DNA from: Cognatundibacterium squillarum
Lineage (GTDB): Bacteria; Pseudomonadota; Gammaproteobacteria; Burkholderiales; Burkholderiaceae_D
Reading direction: 5' to 3'
DNA length: 64,000 bases
Assembly (NCBI RefSeq): GCF_014652435.1
Contig: NZ_BMYU01000008.1
Location: 35,379 to 99,378, forward strand
The notes under the pieces were generated by a model. It was not told the DNA's origin and ran no database searches. It saw only the letters and a program-made list of their open reading frames with translations. Position numbers and translations under genes: made by a program. Below, one piece after another: positions 57,361 through 64,000 of this stretch. Numbering within the stretch: the stretch's first letter is position 1; each line of letters opens with the position of its first letter.

Positions 57361-58587
57361 TTACCAGATTTTCCATTCTGGAATGGCAATAGCAAACCGC
57401 CCGCCCCAGTCGCGGATAACTGCCAGATCGCAGGTAATTTCAGTTTCCAGATTCCACGGCAGAATCAGGACAACATCCGGTTTATCTGCCAGCATTTGCG
57501 CCGGTGTCACGATAGGAATCCTGCTACCCGGCAAATACTTCCCCTGTTTTCCGGGGCTGAGGTCAGCTACACAAGTGATCAGATCCGGACGCACACCGGC
57601 AAAATTCAGCAGCGTATTGCCTTTTGCTGCAGCACCGTACGCGGCGACCTTCAGTCCTTGTTCACGCAGGCTGATCAGCGCTTTCAGCAAACCATTCTTT
57701 GCCGCCTCTGCGTGGCGCTGTGCGGCGGCATAAAAATCCGTTGTCAGCATACCTGCCGTTCTTTCTGTCGCCAGCATCGCTGCAACAGCGGTTTTCACTT
57801 GATGCAAGCCACCATCAGTATGTTGCGCCCAGACTCTCAGGCTGCCGCCGTGTGTCGGTAATTGCTCAACATTAAAAATCTGTAAGCCTTGTTTGAGCAG
57901 AATGCTCTGCACTGCGTGTAATGACAGATACGAAAAATGTTCGTGGTAGGCGGTATCAAACTGATTAAGCTGCACCATATTCAGTAAGTGCGGAAACTCA
58001 AAACTGACAACACCGGAGGGTCTCAGCAGTGTTGCAAAACCTGCGGCGAAGTCATTGATGTCCGGCACATGAGCCAGCACGTTATTCGCAACCATCAGAT
58101 CAGCGGCCCAGCCCTCTGCCAGTAATTGCTTTGCTGTTTCACGTCCGAAGAAAACTTCGCGTACAGGAATCCCTTTCCCGCGCGCTGCGGCAGCTGTACT
58201 GGCGGTAGGCTCAACACCGAGGCAACGGATGCCAGCTTGCTGCACATACTGCAGCAAATATCCGTCGTTCGCAGCGATTTCAACCACACAGTGCTGAGAG
58301 CTCAGCCCCAGTGTCTGCACTGCGTTCTCAACAAAGCGCTCTGCATGTGCAAGCCAGCTGCTGGAGCAGGAACTGAAATACGCGTAGTCGGCATCAAATA
58401 ACAATTCCCTGCCTGCAAAATCCTCCGTCTGTACCAGCCAGCAATGATCACAGACCAGCATGCGCAAGGGCAGCCAGCTTTCCGGACGAGACAACTGTTC
58501 ATGCCGCAGATATGCATTGCTGGGCGGTGCGCTGCCGAGATCCAGATAAGTGTGCGTCAGGGGCGTATCACAATGACGGCATTTCAT
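57361..58587 (-). CDS. Zinc-binding SAM-dependent sugar C-methyltransferase (TylC3/NovU-like)
   Basis: 408 aa. The N-terminal CxxC/CxxC zinc domain (MKCRHCDTP, MLVCDHCWLVQ) precedes a Rossmann methyltransferase (VEIAANDGYLLQYVQQAGIRCLGVEPT, HEHFSYLSLHAV). A C-terminal C-Methyltransf_14 domain carries VAAYGAAAKGNTLLNF. Such enzymes put a methyl branch on C3 of 4-keto-6-deoxy nucleotide sugars (as in mycarose and noviose). It overlaps the epimerase-like gene by 20 bases. It is the strongest clue that the operon makes a branched sugar. Confidence 0.9.
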   Translation of the reverse strand: MKCRHCDTPLTHTYLDLGSAPPSNAYLRHEQLSRPESWLPLRMLVCDHCWLVQTEDFAGRELLFDADYAYFSSCSSSWLAHAERFVENAVQTLGLSSQHCVVEIAANDGYLLQYVQQAGIRCLGVEPTASTAAAARGKGIPVREVFFGRETAKQLLAEGWAADLMVANNVLAHVPDINDFAAGFATLLRPSGVVSFEFPHLLNMVQLNQFDTAYHEHFSYLSLHAVQSILLKQGLQIFNVEQLPTHGGSLRVWAQHTDGGLHQVKTAVAAMLATERTAGMLTTDFYAAAQRHAEAAKNGLLKALISLREQGLKVAAYGAAAKGNTLLNFAGVRPDLITCVADLSPGKQGKYLPGSRIPIVTPAQMLADKPDVVLILPWNLETEITCDLAVIRDWGGRFAIAIPEWKIW

Positions 58588-59149
58588 AATTAAACCCGGT
58601 AAATTCCTGAGGTAAATAAAGATAGTGGCGATCCTTGCGTGACGTTTCTGTCACCGGCATTGGCCACGGAATTTCAAGCTTTGGCTCACGATAATGCACG
58701 CCAAACTCAGCGTCCGCGACATACGGGTGGCTGTGGCAATACAATAGCTCTGCATCATCCGTCAGCGTCTGAAAGCCGTGCGCAAATCCGGGAGGAATCA
58801 GGTAGGAGCAGGCATTCTCAGCACTCAGGCGCACGCCATGCCATTGCAAAAAAGTTTCTGACCCTTCGCGCAAATCAACTGCAACATCCCAGACGGCCCC
58901 ACGCAGACAAGTAACCAGTTTGGCTTCGGAGTGCGGCGGCATTTGCATGTGCAATCCCCGCACAGTACCGCGCTGCCTTGAATAGCTGTGATTTACTTGC
59001 GCAACCGGCCATTGCCAGCCAAAGACTGCCAGATCGTCCGGACAAAATAAGCGACTCAGTGAACCGCGCTGATCACCGAGCACCGTACGCTGGATCAGAT
59101 GTAATCCGGCCATCGGTGTTTCTATCAGTTCAAAGCGCTCACCGTTCAT
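58568..59149 (-). CDS. RmlC-like cupin: 4-keto-6-deoxysugar 3,5-epimerase (or 3-epimerase)
   Basis: 193 aa, a cupin with the RmlC segments RGLHMQMPPHSEAKLVTCLRGAVWDVAVDLR (catalytic His and Asp), SYLIPPGFAHGFQTL and the tyrosine in FGVHYREPKLEIPW. Real RmlC acts on dTDP-sugars. Here the adjacent CDP-glucose enzymes suggest a CDP-linked substrate. It follows rfbG by 2 bp. Confidence 0.85.
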   Translation of the reverse strand: MNGERFELIETPMAGLHLIQRTVLGDQRGSLSRLFCPDDLAVFGWQWPVAQVNHSYSRQRGTVRGLHMQMPPHSEAKLVTCLRGAVWDVAVDLREGSETFLQWHGVRLSAENACSYLIPPGFAHGFQTLTDDAELLYCHSHPYVADAEFGVHYREPKLEIPWPMPVTETSRKDRHYLYLPQEFTGFNYEMPSL

Positions 59150-59151
59150 GG

Positions 59152-60228
59152 TCAGACTCCTTTGGTCACGTCAGATCTTGCGCTCAGAAAAGCATTCAGA
59201 TCACGTTCACATAAATCTGCGCCGGATTGTCCGGCGGCGAAATCACGATACCACTGCATCGTCCTTGCGATGGTTTCTTCCAGTGTCCAGCGTGGTGAGA
59301 TACCAAGCGCTGCTGCAATCTTGCCGGCATCCAGCATCAGCAAGCCGGCCTCATGCGGACCAGATTCGGCCTGCCCGAACTGCACTTCACCACTGCCATA
59401 TTCAGCGCGCGCCAGTGTAATCACATCCCGGACGGAATACGCCTTCTTCGGACCAATATTCCAAGCCTGTGCCAGGCTACCGTCGGCATACATGCGTTCC
59501 GCCAGCACGAGATAAGCATTTAAAGGCTCCAGCACATGCTGCCATGGCCTGACCGCATCCGGTCTGCGAATCTGCAATACAGCATCCGCCTGCCATGCGC
59601 GGACTGCATCCGGAATCAGCCGGTCCTCCGACCAGTCGCCGCCGCCAATCACATTGCCCGCCCGAACCGATGCGACTGTTACGCCTGCAGGTGCCAGAAA
59701 AGCATCACGATAGCTGCGAATCACCATCTCACAAGCTGCTTTACTGGCGCTGTAAGGGTCTTTGCCACCCAGCGCATCGGTCTCTTTGTAATACACGGCC
59801 TGCTCGAGATTCTCGTACACCTTGTCGGTAGTCACACAAACAACTGCTTTGACACTGTTGGTCTGGCGTACGGCTTCAAGTAAGTGGACAGTTCCGCTGA
59901 CATTACTGGTGAAGGTATTTACCGGATCTCGGTAACCGGGTCGCACCAGCGCCTGCGCAGCCAGATGAAATACACATTCCGGCTGCGCCGCCTGCACAAA
60001 AGTGCAGACGCGTTCCACGTCCGCCAGATCTATCGTTGCGGAGTGGCAGCGCTTTTCGATCTCCAGTACATCGGACAATGCAGGTGTCTGCTCCGCCGGT
60101 AAAGCGAAGGCAGACACTTGCGCACCCAGCCTGTGCAGCCACCAGACCAGCCATGCACCCTTGAATCCCGTATGTCCGGTGACCAGTACACGCCGGCCTC
60201 GCCAGAATTGCGGATCCGGAAACGGCAT
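59152..60228 (-). CDS. rfbG: CDP-glucose 4,6-dehydratase RfbG
   Basis: 358 aa from ATG 60228, which overlaps the rfbF stop as TGATG. The frame extends upstream to 60264 but only into rfbF. It is an extended SDR with TGHTGFKGAWL, YSASKAACEMVIRSYRDAF and the catalytic YxxxK. The CDP-glucose dehydratase-specific RPWQHVLEPL, VIGGGDW and NTFTSNVSGTVHLLEA are also present. It makes CDP-4-keto-6-deoxyglucose, precursor of several rare sugars. Confidence 0.94.
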   Translation of the reverse strand: MPFPDPQFWRGRRVLVTGHTGFKGAWLVWWLHRLGAQVSAFALPAEQTPALSDVLEIEKRCHSATIDLADVERVCTFVQAAQPECVFHLAAQALVRPGYRDPVNTFTSNVSGTVHLLEAVRQTNSVKAVVCVTTDKVYENLEQAVYYKETDALGGKDPYSASKAACEMVIRSYRDAFLAPAGVTVASVRAGNVIGGGDWSEDRLIPDAVRAWQADAVLQIRRPDAVRPWQHVLEPLNAYLVLAERMYADGSLAQAWNIGPKKAYSVRDVITLARAEYGSGEVQFGQAESGPHEAGLLMLDAGKIAAALGISPRWTLEETIARTMQWYRDFAAGQSGADLCERDLNAFLSARSDVTKGV

Positions 60229-60998
60229 CACCAGCTTTTCCACGGCGCACTCCCGCTTTGCCACAAATCTTCCAGCAGATTTTTCTCGCGCAGCGTATCC
60301 ATTGGCTGCCAGAAACCGCTGTGCTCATAGGCCATCAGCTGGTCAGACTGCGCCAGCTGGTTCAATGGCGAAGCTTCCCAGCTGGTCTGATCATTTTCAA
60401 TCAGGGAAAGAACTTTCGGCGAAAGAACAAAAAAGCCGCCATTAATCCAACCGCCGTCACCCCGTGGTTTTTCTGTAAAACCGGCAACACGGTCACCATC
60501 ACGGTCAAGTGCACCATAACGGCCCGGCGGAAGCACCGCTGTGACAGTTGCCAGCTTGCCGTGCTGAGCATGAAAACGGATTGCTGCACTGATATCAACA
60601 TCCGCCACGCCATCGCCATAGGTAAAACAAAATGCATCCTCATCCTGCAGGTAACGTGCAACCCGTTTGAGCCGTCCACCTGTCATCGTATCTTCACCGG
60701 TATCTACCAGCGTCACTTTCCATGGTTCTGCATGCCGCTCGTGCACTTCCATTTTGTTATTCTGCATATCAAATGTGACATCTGACATATGCAGGAAGTA
60801 GTTCGCAAAATACTCTTTGATGATGTAGCCCTTATAGCCACAGCAAATCACAAAATCATTCACACCATGAGAGGAATACATTTTCATGATGTGCCAGAGG
60901 ATAGGATGCCCGCCGATTTCTATCATCGGTTTCGGACGCAAATGCGTCTCTTCGGAGATACGGGTACCCAGTCCGCCGGCAAGAATCACCGCCTTCAT
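60228..60998 (-). CDS. rfbF: Glucose-1-phosphate cytidylyltransferase RfbF
   Basis: 256 aa from ATG 60998, which has AAAGGAGGAAAC directly before it, a very strong ribosome-binding site. The nucleotidyltransferase signature is [30 protein letters not shown], with [12 protein letters not shown] and NGGFFVLSP further on. It makes CDP-glucose. The ATG overlaps the preceding TGA (ATGA), so expression follows the TPR/OGT gene. Confidence 0.96.
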   Translation of the reverse strand: MKAVILAGGLGTRISEETHLRPKPMIEIGGHPILWHIMKMYSSHGVNDFVICCGYKGYIIKEYFANYFLHMSDVTFDMQNNKMEVHERHAEPWKVTLVDTGEDTMTGGRLKRVARYLQDEDAFCFTYGDGVADVDISAAIRFHAQHGKLATVTAVLPPGRYGALDRDGDRVAGFTEKPRGDGGWINGGFFVLSPKVLSLIENDQTSWEASPLNQLAQSDQLMAYEHSGFWQPMDTLREKNLLEDLWQSGSAPWKSW

Positions 60999-63202
60999 GT
61001 TTCCTCCTTTGCACAATACAGTTGCCACATCTGCCGATATGCTTTCTCCATTGAGCGTGCAAATGCGGGCTCATTCATTGCTGGCGACGCCTGCAATTCT
61101 TCCCGCAAGTGTTCACGCAAATAAACCAGTCGTTCGACATCGTGCGCCAGCATTACCGCTTTCTGTGCGTATTCCATTTCCGTCGTTGCTATCCATTCCG
61201 GATGATTTGCTGCGACCAGCACACTGGAACCGATACGCCCCACTGAAGGCCGGTCAAACATGGAGATAAACGGAATACCCATGTAAAGACTTTCAAGTAG
61301 TGTGGTACCTGAATTGTGAGGAAAGCAATCAAGTCCGATATCAATTTGCTTCAGTACACTCCACGACGGGGTGCTGAAACCAATCAGCAAGCGTTCCCGT
61401 TCAATGCCATACTGCATAAAGCGGCTCGCCATTTCTTCCTGAACCCCGGCATCTTCAAAATCACCACTATTGATCACCAGCCTTGAGTTCGGAATGGCAT
61501 CAAGGATCGCTGCCCATACTTTTACTACTTTGTGATTAATACGAATCGAGCGGGATAAGCTGCCGAAAGTGATATAGCCATTACTAAGTGCAGGCAATGG
61601 CGTCAGGTCTGCTGTCCGGGTATCAGGACGGTAGACATATGCCGGGCCGTCAAGCACCCAGAGATTTTCTGAAAATACCTGTTGTGTCCCCTCGCCCGCT
61701 GCACACGCCTGATCTGTAATGTAGTAATCAATTGCAGATAAACCTGTGGTGTAACCGTATTCCAGCCAGTGCGCCGATACCGGTGCAGGCTTGCGCGCAA
61801 ATACTGCGAGCTTGTTCTCATTGGTGTGACCTGCAACATCAATCAGGATATCAATCTGATCGTCACGAATTCGTTGCTCAAGCTGATCATCCGTCATCGC
61901 CCGGATATCAACCCAGTGCTCAAAACGGGTTTTATAGTAAGCTGTAGTTTCATCTTCACATGGTGGATTGGCGTAAGCAAATAGCTCAAACTGAGTGTGA
62001 TCATGCCAGTCAAGTAAAGGAATCAGAAAGTATTTGCAAACCTGATTGTAAAAACTCGGCGTGACATATCCGATTCTCAGCCTGCGCCCGGGATCTTTCT
62101 GCTGCGAAAAGCTGCGCCAGTAACGTTTGCCCGGCTCACCAAACCGCTGATCAAACTCTTTGTATGTCTGATAAATCAGATCTGCACTAAGGTCTGCATG
62201 GTAGTTCATGCAAAACAGTAAGTTACTGTAAACCTTGCGATTAAATGACTGAATATCGCTGCGGTTAAATGAGAGTGCTTTGATGTATGCTTCGATCGCC
62301 TGATCAACATGAGCCGACTCCCGCAGTACATCACCGAACGCCGCCCAGTATTCGGGAATGGCTGCACAGCGCTCCATGACCTCCATCGCAAGGCTGATTG
62401 CCTCTTTGTTGCGTCTGGCCTGTCTCAGCGCATCAATATAGTTAGGATAAACCTGACTGAGGTCCGGCTGCAGTTCCAGCACTTTCTGATAAGAAGCAAT
62501 TGCCTGGTCGTAGGCCCTGGTTGCGGTATAGGCAAGACCTAAATTGTTGTAAACATAGGGCTGTTCCGGCGCAATACGAATCGCCGCAAGATAAACGCTG
62601 ATAGCCTCATCATACCGCCCCATCCAACGCAAGGCGTTACCGAGATTGTTATAAGCGACAAAAAGTGTCGGAGACAGTTCAATCGCCTTCCGCAGATACG
62701 GAACAGCCGCCTCACTTTTTTCCAGCGATACAAGAGCATAGCCATAGTTTGACAACACACTTGGGTTATCCGGCAGACGCTGAACCGCTTGTTCAAGCAC
62801 CTCTCTTGCTTCAGTGAACTGACTTGTCTCAAGCAATGCAATGCCAAGGTAATTCAGCAATTGATCATCTTTCGGAAAACGTTCAATCAGCCAGCGCGAA
62901 GCCTGCTCCATTTCCGGAAAGTGTCTTATTGACAATAATTGTTCCAGCACGACATAAAATTCCCGGTTACCGGCAGCAAGGCGCACACCGGACTGCCGAC
63001 GCTGGCAGATCCACTCTAAAGCACGGATCGCTTTTCCCGTCCGCAGACAACTCTCACTATGCTCAGTCATTGCGTCGGCATTGAGCGGATACGTACTTAG
63101 CAAGCGCTCGCCGAGCAAATACGCACGCTCGTAATCACCGACCGCTTTCGCAGCGCGAACATTCCTGAGCATCTCACCAACAGAATTTGCTTTTTTATTC
63201 AT
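60995..63202 (-). CDS. TPR/O-GlcNAc transferase-type (SPINDLY family) glycosyltransferase
   Basis: 735 aa. The N-terminal half is TPR repeats (about 110-330: [53 protein letters not shown]). The C-terminal half is a GT41 catalytic region (about 350-725) with [31 protein letters not shown] and [22 protein letters not shown]41 enzymes attach sugars to Ser/Thr of cytoplasmic proteins. Being first in the sugar operon and divergent from fliC, it is the likely flagellin O-glycosyltransferase. That role is inferred from position only. Confidence 0.88.
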   Translation of the reverse strand: MNKKANSVGEMLRNVRAAKAVGDYERAYLLGERLLSTYPLNADAMTEHSESCLRTGKAIRALEWICQRRQSGVRLAAGNREFYVVLEQLLSIRHFPEMEQASRWLIERFPKDDQLLNYLGIALLETSQFTEAREVLEQAVQRLPDNPSVLSNYGYALVSLEKSEAAVPYLRKAIELSPTLFVAYNNLGNALRWMGRYDEAISVYLAAIRIAPEQPYVYNNLGLAYTATRAYDQAIASYQKVLELQPDLSQVYPNYIDALRQARRNKEAISLAMEVMERCAAIPEYWAAFGDVLRESAHVDQAIEAYIKALSFNRSDIQSFNRKVYSNLLFCMNYHADLSADLIYQTYKEFDQRFGEPGKRYWRSFSQQKDPGRRLRIGYVTPSFYNQVCKYFLIPLLDWHDHTQFELFAYANPPCEDETTAYYKTRFEHWVDIRAMTDDQLEQRIRDDQIDILIDVAGHTNENKLAVFARKPAPVSAHWLEYGYTTGLSAIDYYITDQACAAGEGTQQVFSENLWVLDGPAYVYRPDTRTADLTPLPALSNGYITFGSLSRSIRINHKVVKVWAAILDAIPNSRLVINSGDFEDAGVQEEMASRFMQYGIERERLLIGFSTPSWSVLKQIDIGLDCFPHNSGTTLLESLYMGIPFISMFDRPSVGRIGSSVLVAANHPEWIATTEMEYAQKAVMLAHDVERLVYLREHLREELQASPAMNEPAFARSMEKAYRQMWQLYCAKEET

Positions 63203-63846
63203 ATTATCCAGTCAGAGCACTGATTAATTGATTGTTGCCTGAGACCAACTGGGCAAACTTTGACAATTTAACCTCTATGCAACTTAATTCTATGAGGAAT
63301 AACAGGAAATTGATACTCAGAACAGAAAGGTAAAATCCGCTCAACTCAGAATACAACGTCTTAAATTCTAACCATTACAAGCCAGCCCACCCGAAGCGCC
63401 GGCTTCTGAAACATACAGTGCAAACAGCACCATACGTTAGTCACCTTCCACCTGCGTAAGACGTTTTTATGCGGCACAAAATCAGCCCAGCCAGATTGAT
63501 CTGCCATATCGCTTTTGTACGCCAGCTGAATGCTGAGCTGATCTTTCAAGTTTCGCCATACTTTCAGGGTTCGGTAAAATTGCAAAAATGCAAATTGATA
63601 ATCTGTGGCTACTTTTTTATGGCCGAAAAATGTCAAAAAAACGTCCTCAAGTTTTAAAAAAAGATGCCGATTAACGGACCCTCTTTAAAATCTTGAGCAA
63701 AAAAAGTTTTATTTATTTACGGCAATTCGCTAAAAGTTTTCGACAGCCTTCCGTTACCTGAAACAACGGCGTTGCTTTCCAATCAGTGGCAAACAACGGC
63801 GCCACTAATAAACACAGGCCAATTTACTCAGGTAAGGAGAAACAAA
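63203..63846. promoter_or_regulatory. Divergent region between the sugar operon and fliC
   Basis: 644 bp, AT-rich, without a credible gene. It must hold the promoter of the ten-gene operon (no box identified with confidence) and the sigma-28 promoter of fliC at 63647. The fliC leader is about 165 nt and contains GAAACAACGGCGTTGCTTTCC-like pairs that may fold. Confidence 0.5.
63647..63673 (+). promoter_or_regulatory. Sigma-28 (FliA) promoter of fliC
   Basis: TCAAGTTT - 11 bp - GCCGATTA. Against the FliA consensus TAAAGTTT - 11 bp - GCCGATAA only two box positions differ. It lies 174 bp before the fliC ATG, with class III promoter architecture. Confidence 0.85.
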
Positions 63847-64000
63847 ATGGCTTCCTATATCAATACCAATATTTCGTCCCTGAACGCACAGCGCAACCTC
63901 TCGATGTCGCAGTCTTCCCTGCAAACTTCGATGCAGCGTCTGTCTTCCGGTCTGCGTATCAACAGCGCTAAAGACGATTCCGCTGGCCTCGCAATCTCCC
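63847..64000 (+). CDS. fliC: Flagellin FliC, N-terminal part (cut by window edge)
   Basis: The ATG at 63847 is preceded by AAGGAGA at 7 bases. The first 51 residues are the conserved D0/D1 helix start of flagellin ([21 protein letters not shown], then [21 protein letters not shown]). The rest continues beyond the window. The filament protein would be the natural acceptor for the adjacent sugar operon. Confidence 0.97.
   Translation, partial: MASYINTNISSLNAQRNLSMSQSSLQTSMQRLSSGLRINSAKDDSAGLAIS

Noticed and set aside
63786..63971. 61-codon frame at the right edge
   Set aside because: It is out of frame with the clear flagellin start at 63847, so it is a shadow.
1..64000. CRISPR arrays, prophage, tRNA and rRNA genes
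   Set aside because: No regularly spaced repeats, phage structural genes, cloverleaf or rRNA segments were recognised on either strand.

Overview
This window looks like the chromosome of a betaproteobacterium, most likely a Burkholderiales member close to the Oxalobacteraceae (Undibacterium/Herminiimonas-like). The inference rests on an FlhDC-headed motility and chemotaxis cluster with both CheD and a CheZ-like protein, the accA-tilS-dnaQ and rluC/rne arrangements, a DUF3422 gene beside greB, and a base composition near half G+C by eye. No taxonomic search was possible.

Layout. 1-4.9 kb (+): the 3' end of a second CheA-type kinase, then selO, msrB, yciB, a bolA-like gene and a periplasmic parvulin. 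4.9-7.8 kb: two abutting IS3-family insertion sequences, each with a -1 frameshift signal, flanked by copies of a dispersed extragenic repeat. 7.8-14.9 kb (-): purL, a GT39-type membrane glycosyltransferase and an HDOD protein. 15.1-27.6 kb (-): the motility block flhD-flhC-(membrane methyltransferase)-motA-motB-cheZ-like-cheY-cheA-cheW-mcp-cheR-cheD-cheB-cheY. Upstream of flhD lie three evenly built sigma-28-type promoters and a strong terminator-like hairpin. 27.7-30.8 kb (-): accA-tilS-dnaQ. 31.2-38 kb: a TPR/NTF2-like protein, an L,D-transpeptidase, two cyclophilins, lpxH, a ybbA/tesA divergent pair and mnmH (selU). 38.2-44.5 kb (-): ccoI (with its N-terminal metal-binding domain in a separate gene) and ccoS, then sppA, a Rieske protein, a HAD phosphatase and rluC. 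44.5-53.5 kb: a long leader and rne, DUF3422, greB, a LuxR-type response regulator, a GGDEF cyclase and a small exported NTF2-like protein. 53.8-63.2 kb (-): a ten-gene, tightly coupled sugar-modification operon beginning with a TPR/O-GlcNAc-transferase-type protein and CDP-glucose enzymes. It is divergent from the flagellin gene that starts at 63847 behind a near-consensus sigma-28 promoter.

How it fits together. Much of the window serves motility. FlhDC would activate the flagellar regulon, CheA/W/Y/B/R/D and an MCP handle signalling, MotAB power rotation, and FliC is the filament. The ten-gene operon next to fliC plausibly makes a CDP-linked, C-methylated, O-methylated or acylated 6-deoxy sugar and attaches it to flagellin.

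The most unusual signals are the tandem sigma-28 promoters upstream of the master regulator flhDC with a terminator in the leader (possible feedback loop and/or a sigma-28-dependent small RNA), the putative flagellin glycan operon, a terminator hairpin inside the first codons of the L,D-transpeptidase gene, and a family of about 95-bp dispersed repeats. No tRNA, rRNA or CRISPR array was found.
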